Of a DNA stretch of 23,432 nt, positions 7,906 to 19,793 are shown one piece after another. Position 1 is the first letter of the stretch. Every line of letters starts with the position of its first letter. Source of the stretch: Paulinella micropora. Its lineage: Eukaryota > Cercozoa > Imbricatea > Euglyphida. Under the pieces are notes generated by a model. That model saw only the letters and a program-made list of their open reading frames with translations. It made no database searches and was not told the DNA's origin. The stretch spans positions 184,002 through 207,433 of the forward strand of contig BJOX01000315.1 in NCBI GenBank assembly GCA_009731375.1. The letters are read 5' to 3'. Both the position numbers and the translations under genes were made by a program.

Positions 7906-8185
7906 GCATACATACATACCACACATACATACCATACATACATACACACATACTTACATACATACATACATTCCTCCTCCTCTCCTCCTCCTCCTCCTCC
8001 TCCTCCTTTTTCTCTTCTTCTTCTATGTATGTCTGTCTGTATGTATGTATTGACATTGCATGTATGCTTGTTGACATATTTAAATATGTATGTAATAATG
8101 TATGCATGCATTTACGCTGTAAGAATTTCGCGTCATGTATATGTGTATGCATGTATGCATACATGTTTGTATGTATATCCGATCT
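7906..8185 (+). repeat. CATA, TCC/TTC and TATG arrays
   Basis: CATACATAC run at about 7907-7970, a CCT/TTC pyrimidine block at about 7973-8023, then degenerate TATG sequence to about 8180. These are intronic. Confidence 0.8.
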
Positions 8186-8306
8186 TCCCGCGGCAGTTCC
8201 ATTCCCGTTCGTGTTGCCCGCGCCGACTGCCCGTTGTGAGCCCCTGCCTGCGACACCCTCTCGTTTCCTGCGCTGCTGCTGCTGCTGCCGCTGCTGCTTA
8301 CCCTTG

Positions 8307-8307
<1 letters not shown>
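8186..8307 (+). other. GC-rich unique island, no recognised coding
   Basis: About 120 bp with cttcccgcggcag at the left and a CTGCTG run at about 8272-8300. The base composition resembles the exons, but no frame shows an ankyrin pattern. It could be a diverged or non-ankyrin exon, or merely intron. Confidence 0.35.
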
Positions 8308-8360
<53 letters not shown>

Positions 8361-8578
8361 TCATAAAAATATATATAAACTGCGTGTATATGGTTTATGT
8401 GTCCTTTCGTCAAAATCTCTATTAATGTGCTCAGTTAGAAAAATTTATGTTAAACATTTGACACTTTTTTGTTTTCTATGTATGTTTTCTATATGTCTAA
8501 TGTTGGTTTTTTACTTTTTTAAGGCTTGTTTTATATTTTGCGGTTGGACAAGTCGCGAATACATAAATTATGTGTGTC

Positions 8579-8656
<78 letters not shown>

Positions 8657-8669
8657 CACACACATACAC

Positions 8670-8704
<35 letters not shown>

Positions 8705-8911
8705 CATATATGTATATATGTATATGTATATATATATGTATGTATATATATATATATGTATATGTATATATATAGAGAGAGAGAGATAGATATAGATAAA
8801 GAAAAGATATAGATATAGATATAGATATAGATGTAAATATAGATATAGATATAGATATAGAAACAGATACAGATACAGATAAATATGTATATCCCTTGTG
8901 TGTGTGTGTGT

Positions 8912-8988
<77 letters not shown>
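8308..8988 (+). repeat. TC, TA, TG/CA, GATATA and TC arrays ending at a gap
   Basis: (TC)n then (TA)n to about 8380. An AT-rich unique stretch follows at about 8381-8565. A palindromic TG/TA/CA block lies at 8575-8715, then TA/TATG sequence, GATATA units at about 8783-8880, and (TG)n passing into a (TC)n run at about 8915-8988 that stops at the gap. Confidence 0.85.
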
Positions 8989-8998
8989 NNNNNNNNNN
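8989..8998. other. Assembly gap (10 N, placeholder)
   Basis: A ten-N run of the kind used for gaps of unknown size. It is the left edge of the small contig 8999-10421. Confidence 0.9.
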
Positions 8999-9037
8999 TT
9001 ATTACTATTATTATTATTATTACTATTATTATTACTA

Positions 9038-9087
<50 letters not shown>

Positions 9088-9122
9088 GTTATTATTATTG
9101 TTATTATTATTATTATTATTAT

Positions 9123-9166
<44 letters not shown>

Positions 9167-9209
9167 GTAGTAGTAGTATCATTATTGATATTATTATTAA
9201 TCATTATTA

Positions 9210-9291
<82 letters not shown>

Positions 9292-9296
9292 TTATT

Positions 9297-9327
<31 letters not shown>

Positions 9328-9335
9328 TTATTATT
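8999..9335 (+). repeat. (TTA)n and (TAG)n arrays
   Basis: TTA arrays with (AGT)n blocks at about 9123-9178 and 9246-9287, leading into R1 copy b. From about 9301 onward the sequence matches 11296 onward. Confidence 0.9.
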
Positions 9336-9745
9336 TACTATATCTGAGGCGTACTGATGCAGCTAATGGCATATCCTCAACGGACATAAGCCTCCAATAC
9401 CCTTGTTCGAGGTCCTCCACCCCCCCGTGTCAGTCTCTCGCCTGATGATCGGGGCCACCGATGGAGCTCCTGAGGGCAAGCTGCACTAAGCCGAGGTTAT
9501 TCCGCAGTCCCAGCAACCTCTTGCAAGACGTCACCGAATGTGCAAGTGCATACACCAAGCGCGGTTGCTAGAGCTGCCTCGAAACCTCACCCATAACAAT
9601 CTGGTGTCTGCTGGGTCCTGGGCTATCAACCAGCATATCGCGGAGTTTAAGATCTTTTACGCGCGCAACGACCCTCCTCCCCAGCATCTACCACCAAAGG
9701 GTTATGAGTTGGCGTCACAGTTTAACGCCTTGAGGCCATTGGGCT

Positions 9746-9798
<53 letters not shown>

Positions 9799-9799
9799 A

Positions 9800-9846
<47 letters not shown>

Positions 9847-9863
9847 CTTGTTTACTTGTTTGT

Positions 9864-9902
<39 letters not shown>

Positions 9903-10059
9903 TTTTATCTATTTATTTATTTATTTGTTCAATTTTGTTTATTTATTCATTTATATTTATTATTAAGTATTCATTTATTTGATGTATGTCTGTATATAGG
10001 TATGTAAGTGTGACATATGACTATGATGTTAGCGCGCCTGTGTGTGTGTGTGTGTGAGA

Positions 10060-10096
<37 letters not shown>

Positions 10097-10228
10097 GTAT
10101 GTATTATCTATATATATATATATATGGAGAGAGAGAGAGAGAGCAAGAGAGAGAGAGAGAGACAGAGAGCAAGAGAGAGAGAGAGAGAGGTATATATATG
10201 CATGCATTTATGTGTGTGTGTGAGTGTT

Positions 10229-10284
<56 letters not shown>

Positions 10285-10285
10285 C

Positions 10286-10375
<90 letters not shown>

Positions 10376-10379
10376 GATT

Positions 10380-10421
<42 letters not shown>
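9301..10421 (+). repeat. 1.12-kb direct duplication, first copy
   Basis: This segment (R1, TTTA arrays, TA, GA, TG and GATA arrays) matches 11296-12416 at a constant 1995-bp offset. Every ORF translation and array length checked is the same. Unchanged microsatellite lengths suggest one locus assembled twice. The copy lies on a 1423-bp contig with 10-N gaps at both ends. Confidence 0.85.
9336..9748 (+). repeat. Dispersed element R1, copy b
   Basis: About 410 bp from ctatatctgaggcgtactg to gaggccattgggctg, with TTA arrays on both sides. It is identical as far as I could compare with 11331-11743, and differs at a few positions from 4429-4805. Confidence 0.85.
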
Positions 10422-10431
10422 NNNNNNNNNN
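10422..10431. other. Assembly gap (10 N) covering the start of exon 7
   Basis: The left flank is a GATA array and the right flank is coding sequence that begins at residue 7 of an ankyrin repeat. At least the splice site and about 17 coding bases are missing, so the true gap is longer than ten bases. Confidence 0.9.
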
Positions 10432-10513
10432 GATGAACGCCGCCAACGAGGGCCACGTGGCGGTGGCGGAGGCGCTGCTGCAGGCCAAAGCCGCGCCAAA
10501 CACACAAGACAAC
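10432..10513 (+). CDS. Ankyrin-repeat exon 7 (internal repeat, 5' end lost in gap)
   Basis: The visible part encodes 27 residues, MNAANEGHVAVAEALLQAK followed by AAPNTQDN, preceded by one G from the previous codon. Aligned to the 33-residue unit, this is positions 7-33: G13-H14, L21-L22, and N29/D32 in the hairpin. Six codons (the xGxTPL part) and the splice site lie in the gap. The ATG is not a start codon; it is the residue that replaces H7. The donor is gacaac|gtaacc, phase 0. The VAEALL helix is shared with the exon at 2093-2191, the equivalent position in module 1. Confidence 0.82.
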
Positions 10514-10543
10514 GTAACCAGAACACACGCCAATTAATTTGAA

Positions 10544-10578
<35 letters not shown>

Positions 10579-10713
10579 GGCATATAGTATGTACAGTTAT
10601 GAATGTATCTAAGTTATATGATATTCCATACTTTGTATATATATATATATATATATATAATATACATATATATGTATATATATATGCATATTATATATAT
10701 ATATATATATATG

Positions 10714-10748
<35 letters not shown>

Positions 10749-10973
10749 GTGTATGTATACAATGCCTAAAGGTCTTTTGGTGTACATGCTATTGGGAAAA
10801 TTAACAACCCCTCCTCTTCCTCCCTCTTCTCCTCCCTCCTCCTCCTCCGTCCTCCTCCTCCCTCCTCCTCCCCCTCCTCCTCCCTCCTCCCTCCTCGCGA
10901 AAATTGCTCTGGCGCGAGTAACGTATGCATACATATAGTTCGTATGCATGGATGTATGTGTGTGTGTGTGTGC

Positions 10974-11004
<31 letters not shown>

Positions 11005-11039
11005 GGTGTGTGTGTGTGTGTGTCTGTGTGTGTGTGGGT

Positions 11040-11076
<37 letters not shown>

Positions 11077-11174
11077 TATGTATGTATGCATAAATATGTG
11101 TGCATCTGTATTTGTGTGTGCATATGCATACGTGTATGTACATGTATGCGTACATGTAAATGTCTTTATTATTA

Positions 11175-11224
<50 letters not shown>

Positions 11225-11248
11225 TTATTTATTTATTTGTTTATTTGT

Positions 11249-11295
<47 letters not shown>
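10514..11295 (+). repeat. Intron with TC, TA, TCC, TG and TTA arrays
   Basis: (TC)n at about 10544-10578, (TA)n at about 10640-10745, a CCT-rich pyrimidine block at about 10806-10894, (TG)n with GGGTG breaks at about 10957-11073, then TTA and TTTA arrays from about 11166. Short unique stretches between them show no exon. Confidence 0.88.
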
Positions 11296-11740
11296 TTATT
11301 ATTATTATTATTTTTATTATTATTATTATTTACTATATCTGAGGCGTACTGATGCAGCTAATGGCATATCCTCAACGGACATAAGCCTCCAATACCCTTG
11401 TTCGAGGTCCTCCACCCCCCCGTGTCAGTCTCTCGCCTGATGATCGGGGCCACCGATGGAGCTCCTGAGGGCAAGCTGCACTAAGCCGAGGTTATTCCGC
11501 AGTCCCAGCAACCTCTTGCAAGACGTCACCGAATGTGCAAGTGCATACACCAAGCGCGGTTGCTAGAGCTGCCTCGAAACCTCACCCATAACAATCTGGT
11601 GTCTGCTGGGTCCTGGGCTATCAACCAGCATATCGCGGAGTTTAAGATCTTTTACGCGCGCAACGACCCTCCTCCCCAGCATCTACCACCAAAGGGTTAT
11701 GAGTTGGCGTCACAGTTTAACGCCTTGAGGCCATTGGGCT

Positions 11741-11793
<53 letters not shown>

Positions 11794-11794
11794 A

Positions 11795-11841
<47 letters not shown>

Positions 11842-11858
11842 CTTGTTTACTTGTTTGT

Positions 11859-11897
<39 letters not shown>

Positions 11898-12054
11898 TTT
11901 TATCTATTTATTTATTTATTTGTTCAATTTTGTTTATTTATTCATTTATATTTATTATTAAGTATTCATTTATTTGATGTATGTCTGTATATAGGTATGT
12001 AAGTGTGACATATGACTATGATGTTAGCGCGCCTGTGTGTGTGTGTGTGTGAGA

Positions 12055-12091
<37 letters not shown>

Positions 12092-12223
12092 GTATGTATT
12101 ATCTATATATATATATATATGGAGAGAGAGAGAGAGAGCAAGAGAGAGAGAGAGAGACAGAGAGCAAGAGAGAGAGAGAGAGAGGTATATATATGCATGC
12201 ATTTATGTGTGTGTGTGAGTGTT

Positions 12224-12279
<56 letters not shown>

Positions 12280-12280
12280 C

Positions 12281-12370
<90 letters not shown>

Positions 12371-12374
12371 GATT

Positions 12375-12416
<42 letters not shown>
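11296..12416 (+). repeat. 1.12-kb direct duplication, second copy (includes R1 copy c at 11331-11743)
   Basis: Same content as 9301-10421: R1, TTA/TTTA arrays, (TG)n, (TA)n, (GA)n with GCAAGA breaks, TG, TA, GA and (GATA)n. Unlike the first copy it continues without a gap, through GATT and GATA variants, into the intron end before 12592. It is therefore probably the true placement. Confidence 0.85.
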
Positions 12417-12425
<9 letters not shown>

Positions 12426-12591
12426 TGATTGATTGATTGATTGATTGATAGATAGATAGATAGAGAGATAGAGAGACACAAAAAGACAGACATGCAGAGA
12501 GAGCGAGAGAGAGAGAGAGAGAGAGACTAGTAGCTCTGTGTTGCTGCTGCTGGGCTGCACGCTCTGCTGCTTCCCCCTTGTCTGTGTGTAG
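12417..12591 (+). other. Intron 3' end with GATT/GATA/GA runs and a CTG/TTCCCCC tract
   Basis: A GATT block (about 12424-12448) and GA-rich sequence give way to a unique stretch with ctgctgctg, ttccccc and tgtctgtgtgtag, forming the 3' splice site of the next exon. Confidence 0.7.
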
Positions 12592-12690
12592 TTCGGATAC
12601 ACAGCGCTCATGCGCGCCGGGTACTCGGGGCTCACGGAGGTGGCCGCGCTGCTGCTCAAGGCCAAGGCCGACATGACCCTCAAAAACAGG
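12592..12690 (+). CDS. Ankyrin-repeat exon 8 (internal repeat, 33 codons, phase 0/0)
   Basis: Exactly 99 nt, encoding [17 protein letters not shown], then [16 protein letters not shown]. Consensus positions T4-A5-L6, A9, G13, L20-L21-L22 and A26-D27 are all met. The 3' splice site is cttgtctgtgtgtag and the donor acagg|gtaagt is the closest to the general eukaryotic consensus in the window. It holds the third position of module 2, matching 3244-3369 in module 1 but without the 9-residue insertion. The next clear exon is over 7 kb away across the TATG expanse. Confidence 0.9.
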
Positions 12691-12900
12691 GTAAGTGGGA
12701 AGAGGCAGATGAATGCCCACCGTGCCACCAGCGACCCCCTATACTTATATGTTGATGGCGCTATGGATATATATATATATATGTATGTATGTATATATGT
12801 ATATATATATATATAGATTATATATATATATATACATATATACATACATACATACATATAGATATAATATATATATATATATATGTGTGTGTGTGTACGT
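12691..12900 (+). repeat. Start of the giant intron: unique stretch then TA arrays
   Basis: About 70 bp of unique sequence after the donor, then (TA)n and CATA runs to about 12885. No exon is seen. Confidence 0.8.
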
Positions 12901-13818
12901 ATGTGTGTATGTTTGTATGTATGTATATATGTAAGTATGTATACATGTAAGTATGTATGTATGTATTTATGTATGTATGTATGTATGTATGTATGCATGT
13001 ATGTATGCATGCATGTATGTATGTTAATGTATGTTAATGTATGTTAATGTATGTATGTATGTATGTATGTATGTAATGTGTGTATGTATTCTGTAATGTA
13101 TGTATGCATGTATGTATGTATGTATGTATGTAATAAACTATGCATGCATGTATGTATGTATGTATGTATGTATGTATGTATGTATGTATGTTATGTATGT
13201 TATGTATGTATGTATGTATGTTATGTATGTATGTTATGTATGTATGTTATGTATGTATGTTATGTATGTATGTATGTATGTATGTATGTATGTATATATG
13301 CATGTATCGATGTATTGCTAGGAATGTATGTGTAATGTATGTATGCATGTATGTATGTATGTATGTATGCATGCATGCATGCATGTATGTATGTATGTAT
13401 GTATGCATGCTTGCCTGTATGTATGCATGTATGTACGTATGCATGTATGATGTATGTAATGTATGTATGTAATGTATGTATGTATGTGTGTGTATGTATG
13501 TATGTATGTATGTATGTATGTATGTATATGTATATGTATATATGTATGTATGCATGTATGTATGTAATGTATGTAAGGTATGTATGTATGTATGTATGTA
13601 TGTATGTATGTATGTGTGCATGCATGCATGAATGCAGCATGCATGTATCATCGATATGTATGTATGCATGTATGTATGTATGTATGTATGTATGCATGCA
13701 TGCATGTATGTATGTATGTATGTATGTATCTATGTATGTATGTATGTATGTATCTATGTATCTACATATGTATGTATCTGTGTATGTCTGTATCGATGTA
13801 TGTATGTATGTATGTATG

Positions 13819-13849
<31 letters not shown>

Positions 13850-14547
13850 TTTATGTATGTTATGTATGTACGTATGTGTGTATGTATGTATGTATGTATG
13901 TATGCATGCATGCAGCATGCATGTATCATCGGTATGTATGTATGCATGTATGTCTGTATGTATGTATGCATGCATGTATGTATGTATGCATGTATGTATG
14001 TATGTATCTATGTATCTATGTATGTATCTATGTATGTATCTATGTATCTATCTATCTATCTAGGTATGTATGTATCTATGTATGTATGTATCTATGTACG
14101 TATCTATGTATCTATGTATCTATGTATTAGTGTGTGTATGTATGTATTAGTGTGTGTATGTGTGTATGTATGTATGTATGTATGTATGTATGTGCATGTA
14201 TGCATGTATGTATGTATGTATGTATGTATGTATGTATGTGCATGCATTTATGCATGTATGTATGTATTTATGTCTGGATGTATTTATGTGTGTATGTATC
14301 TATCTATGTATGCATGTTCTATTCATGTATGTATCTATGTATGTATGTATCTAAAATTGTATGTATGTATTTGTGTACCTGTGTATGTAATGTATTTATG
14401 CATGTTACATGTATGTATCTATGTTTGTGCATACGTATGTATGTATGTACGTATGTATGTATGTATGCATGTATGTATGTATTTATGTATGTATCTGATA
14501 TGTATGTATGTATGTATCTATCTATCTATCTATCTATCTATCTAGAT

Positions 14548-14577
<30 letters not shown>

Positions 14578-14578
<1 letters not shown>

Positions 14579-14665
14579 CCCATCCCGGACACATGCACAG
14601 TACACAAATTACTGTTTGATGTGAAACTGCGTTCCTTTGCAAGGACTACATTCCTTTGCGACATC
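14578..14665 (-). repeat. 88-bp dispersed sequence, inverted partner of 23025-23112
   Basis: The reverse complement of this 88-bp island matches 23025-23112 without indels and with one visible mismatch (c/a in tgtagtc[c/a]ttgcaaagg). It is bounded by CTAT arrays on the left and TATG sequence on the right. Confidence 0.92.
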
Positions 14666-14683
14666 CTATCTATGTATGTATGT

Positions 14684-16928
14684 ATGTGTGTGTGTGTGCA
14701 TGCATATTCTTATATGCATGTATGAATGTATGTATGTATGTATGTGTGTGTGTGCATGCATATATGCATGTCTGCTTATATGTATGTATGCATCATGCAT
14801 ACATGCATTCATGCATGTATATATGTATGTACGTATGTATGTATGTATGTATGTTTGTATGTGCATGCATATATGCATGTATGCATATGTATGTATGCAT
14901 GCATGTTTGTATGTATCTGTATGCATGTATGCTTGTGCATGTATGTATTTATGTGTGTACGTACGTACGTACGTACGTATGTATGTATGTATGCGTGTAT
15001 CTATGTATGTATCTATGTATGTATGTATGCATATATCTATGTATGTATCTATGTATATATTTACGTATATATACATGTATGTAATGTATGTAATGCATGT
15101 ATGTATGTATGTATGTATGTATGTATGTATGTATGTATGTATGTATGTATGTATGTATGTATTCATGTATGTATGTGCATGCATGCCATGCATGAATGCG
15201 TGCATGCATGTATGTATGTATGTATGTATGTATGTATGCATGCATGCATGTATGTATGTATGTATGTATGTATGTATGTACGAATGTATGTATGTATGTA
15301 ATGTATGTAATGCATGTATGCATGTATGTATGTATGTATGTATGTATGTATTCATGTATGTATGTGCATGCATGCCACGTATGTATGTATGTAAGCATGT
15401 ATGCCTGTATGCATGTATGTACGTATGCACTGTATGCATGCATGCATGCATGCATGTATCTATGTATCTATGTATCTATGTATGTATGTATCTATTGTAT
15501 GTATGTATCTATGTATTCATATATTGTATGTCATGCATGCATGTATGTATGTATGTATGTATGTATGTATGTATGTATGTATGTATGTATGTACGTATGT
15601 ATGTATGTGCATGTATGTATTTGCATATATGTATGTAAAGTATGTATGTATGTGTGTATGTATGTATGTGTGTATGTGCATTTATGCATGTATGTATGTA
15701 TTTGTGTATGGATGTATTTATGTATGTATGTACCTATCTATGTATGCATGTTCTATTCATGCATGTATTGATGTACCTATGTATGTAATGCATGTATGCA
15801 TGTATGCATGTATGTATGTATGTATGTATATGTATGTATGTATGTTTGTATGTATATGTATGTATGTATGTTTCTATGTTTGTGCATGCGTTTGTCTGTA
15901 TGTACGTATGTATGTATGCATGTATGTATCTATGTATGTATCTATGCATTCATCTATGTATGTATGTATGTATTTATGTATGCATGTATGTATGTATGTA
16001 TGTATCTATGTATCTACGTATCTATGTATCTACATATGTATCTATGTATCTATGTTTTTATGTGTGCTTGCATGCATGCATTATGTATACATGCATGTTT
16101 TGTATGTATGTATGTATGCATGTATGTATGTATGTATGTGTATGTATGTATGTATGTATGTGTATGTATGTATGTATGTATGTATGTATGTATGTATGTA
16201 TCGATGTATCGTTGTATCGTTGTATCGTTGTATCTTTGTACGTATGTATGTATGTATGTATGTATGTATGTATGTATCGATGTATGTATGTATGTATTCA
16301 TGTATATATGCATATTTATATGTATTTATGTATGTGTCTTTGTATGTATGTATCTATGTGTGTATGTATGTATGTATCTATGTATGTATGTATCTATGTA
16401 TGTATGCATGTATGTGTGTATGTATGTCTGTATTTATGTAACTTATGTATGTATGCATGTATGTATGGTATGTATGTTATGTATGTATGTATGCATGTCT
16501 GTATCTATATATGCATGTATGGTATGCATGTATGATATGTATGTCTGGTGTATGTATGTATGTATGTATGTATGTATGTATGTATGTATGTATGTATGTA
16601 TGTATGTATGCATGCATGCATGCATGCATGTATGCATGCATGCATGCATGCATGTATGTATGTATGTATGCATCCATGCATGCATGTATGCGTCCATGCA
16701 TGCATGCATGCATGTATGTAGTATGTTTGCATGATTGCATGTATGTGCATGCAATGTATGTATTTATGTATGTATGCATTTATGTATGTATGTATTTATG
16801 TATGTATGTATGTATGTATGTATGTATGTATCTATCTATCTATCTACGTATCTATGTATCTATGTATATTCATGTATTTTTATTTGTATATATGTATGTA
16901 TTCATGTAATGTATTTCATGTATGTATG

Positions 16929-16961
<33 letters not shown>

Positions 16962-17040
16962 CATGTCATGTGTCATGTCATGTATGTATGTATGTATGTA
17001 TGTATGTATGTATGTGTGTCTGTATGTATGTATGTATGTG
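14684..17040 (+). repeat. Higher-order repeat, copy A (about 2.36 kb)
   Basis: A long unit defined by ordered rare words: tctgcttatatg (14771), a GTACGTAC block (14953), ttctattcatg (15751), acttatg (16441), gtgcatgcaatg (16745), gtatattcatg (16864) and tcatgtgtcatgtcatg near the end. The same words in the same order occur in copy B, offset by 2335-2375 bp. Confidence 0.82.
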
Positions 17041-17404
17041 TGTGCATGCATAAGCTTATTGTATGAATATATGTATGTATGTGTGTGTGTTTGTACATGC
17101 ATATATGCATGTCTGCTTATATGTATGTATGCATCATGCATACATGCATGCATCATGCATCATGCATACATGCATACATGCATGTATATATGTATGTATG
17201 TATGTATGTATGTTTGTATGTGCATGCATATATGCATGCATGCATATGTATGTATGCATGCATGTTTGTATGTATCTGTATGCATGTATGCTTGTGCATG
17301 TATGTATTTATGTGTGTACGTACGTACGTACGTACGTATGTATGTATGTATGTATGTATGTATGTATGTATGTATGTATGTATGCGTGTATCTATGTATG
17401 TATC

Positions 17405-17435
<31 letters not shown>

Positions 17436-17960
17436 CTATGTATATATTTACGTATATATACATATATGTAATGTATGTAATGCATGTATGTATGTATGTA
17501 TGTATGTATGTATGTATGTATTCATGTATGTATGTGCATGCATGCCATGCATGAATGCGTGCATGCATGTATGTATGTATGTATGTATGTATGTATGTAT
17601 GTATGTATGTATGCATACATGTATGTATGTATGTATGTATGTATGTATGTATGTACGAATGTATGTATGTATGTAATGTATGTAAGGCATGTATGCATGT
17701 ATGTATGTATTCATGTATGTATGTGCATGCATGCCACGTATGTATGTAAGCATGTATGCATGTATGTACGTATGCACTGTATGCATGCATGCATGCATAC
17801 ATGCATGTATCTATGTATCTATGTATGTATGTATCTATGTATTCATATATTGTATGTCATGCATGCATGTATGTACGCATGTATGTATGTATGTATGTAT
17901 GTATGTATGTACGCATGTATGTATGCATGTGCATGTATGTATGTGCATGTATGTATTTGC

Positions 17961-17993
<33 letters not shown>

Positions 17994-18333
17994 TGTATGT
18001 ATGTATGAATGTGCATTTATGCATGTATGTATGTATTTGTGTATGGATGTATTTATGTATGTATGTACCTATCTATGTATGCATGTTCTATTCATGTATG
18101 TATTGATGTACCTATGTATGTAATGCATGCATACATGTATGTATGTATGTATGTATGTATACATGTATGTATGTATGTATGTTTCTATGTTTGTGCATGC
18201 GTTTGTCTGTATGTACGTATGTATGTATGCATGTATGTATCTATGTATGTATCTATGTATGTATATATGCATTCTTCTATGTATGTATGCATGTATGCAT
18301 GTATGCATGTATGTATGTATGTATGTATGTATG

Positions 18334-18384
<51 letters not shown>

Positions 18385-19400
18385 GTATCTACATATGTAT
18401 CTATGTATCTATGATTTTATGTGTGCTTGCATGCATGCATTATGTATGCATGCATGTATTGTATGTATGTATGTATGTATGTATGTATGTATGTATGTAT
18501 GTGTATGTATGTATGTATGTAGGTATGTATGTATGTATCTATGTATCTATGTATCGTTGTATCGTTGTATCTTTGTACGTATGTATGTAGGTATGTATGT
18601 ATGTATGCATGTATGTATGTATGTATGTATGTATGTATGTATGTGTATGTATGTATGTATGTATGTATGTATGTATTTATGTATCTATGTATCTATGTAT
18701 CGTTGTATCTTTGTACGTATGTATGTATGTATGTATGTATGTATGTATGTATGTATGTATGTATGTATGTGTGTATGCATGTATGTATGTATGTATGTAT
18801 GTCTGTATTTATGTAACTTATGTATGTATGCATGTATGTATGGTATGTATGTTATGTATGTATGTATGCATGTCTGTATCTATATATGCATGTATGGTAT
18901 GCATGTATTTTATGTATGTCTGGTATGTATGTATGTATGTATGTATGTATGTATGTATGTATGTATGTATGCATGCATGTATGCATGCATGCATGTATGT
19001 ATGTATGTATGTATGTATGCATCCATGCATGCATGTATGCGTCCATGCATGCATGCATGCATGTATGTAGTATGTTTGTATGTTTGCATGTTTGCATGTT
19101 TGCATGTATGTGCATGCAATGTATGTATTTATGTATGTATGTATTTATGTATGTATGTATTTATGTATTTATGTATTTATGTATGTATGTATCTACGTAT
19201 CTATGTATCTATGTATATTCATGTATTTTTATTTGTATATATGTATGTATTCATGTAATGTATTTCATGTATGTAAGGTATGTATGTATGTATGTATGTA
19301 TGCATGCATGTATGTATGTATGTATGTATGTATGTCATGTGTCATGTCATGTATGTATGTATGTATGTATGTATGTTTGTATGTATGTATGTATGTATGT
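17041..19400 (+). repeat. Higher-order repeat, copy B (about 2.36 kb)
   Basis: The matching words lie at 17112, 17312, 18086, 18816, 19110 and 19213, followed by tcatgtgtcatgtcatg at about 19333. Copy B carries extra local duplications, such as a second gtatcgttgtatctttgtacg block (about 18552 and 18697). A more diverged partial relative lies upstream at about 14134-14440 (ttctattcatg at 14317). Confidence 0.82.
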
Positions 19401-19460
19401 ATGTATGCATGCATGCATGTATGTATGTATGTAATGTATGTCTGTATGTAATGTATTTGT

Positions 19461-19466
<6 letters not shown>

Positions 19467-19496
<30 letters not shown>

Positions 19497-19501
19497 GGCA
19501 G

Positions 19502-19540
<39 letters not shown>

Positions 19541-19793
19541 TTTTTTGTGTATGTGTGTCTATATACATATGTATAGTGTGTGTATTATATCCATGGTTTG
19601 TTTTTTCCATTTTGATGTATACACTAACGTATTGTGTGTAAGCATATATGTATGTATGTATGTTTGTGTGTGTATGTATAATCTTATGTACGCGGTCTCT
19701 CAGCCCAGCTCCTTTGCGTTTACGCGCATCCAAGGCAGCTCTATTTCTGCTTGCTTCCCCTCCTGCTGACATTGCTTCTTTTGTCCCCTTCAG
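19467..19793 (+). other. (GA)n array and unique 3' part of the giant intron
   Basis: (GA)n with GCAGAAACAG breaks at about 19475-19538, short TATG remnants, then unique sequence from about 19684. This includes gctgac followed by a pyrimidine-rich cttcttttgtccccttcag, the best branch-point and 3' splice-site combination in the window. Confidence 0.65.

Larger units (their letters stand above)
12900..19450 (+). repeat. 6.5-kb TATG-derived satellite-like field inside one intron
   Basis: Almost every base can be derived from TATG with CATG, CTATC, CGTAC, TATTTATG and GTTATG variants. Stop codons are rare in all frames on both strands, producing spurious ORFs of several hundred codons (MYVC forward, YIHT reverse). 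Local duplications exist, for example the word cagcatgcatgtatcatcg at about 13635 and 13913. The only clearly unrelated sequence inside is the 88-bp island at 14578-14665. Confidence 0.92.

Noticed and set aside
8186-8307. GC-rich island as an eleventh ankyrin exon
   Set aside because: No frame between its AG and GT words shows the helix or loop residues of the family. Kept only as an unexplained island.
10433-10435. ATG as a start codon of a new gene at the gap edge
   Set aside because: It aligns to residue 7 of an ankyrin repeat and is preceded by a gap, so it is an internal methionine.
9336-11743. R1 as a protein-coding retroelement fragment
   Set aside because: Both strands have stops every 40-70 codons in the same places in all copies, and no reverse transcriptase or nuclease motif is visible.
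13339-19258. ORFs up to 371 codons in the TATG field, apparently Cys/Tyr/Met-rich proteins
   Set aside because: Same cause as above: translation of a tetranucleotide array within an intron. Landmark words show DNA-level duplication, not codon-level conservation.
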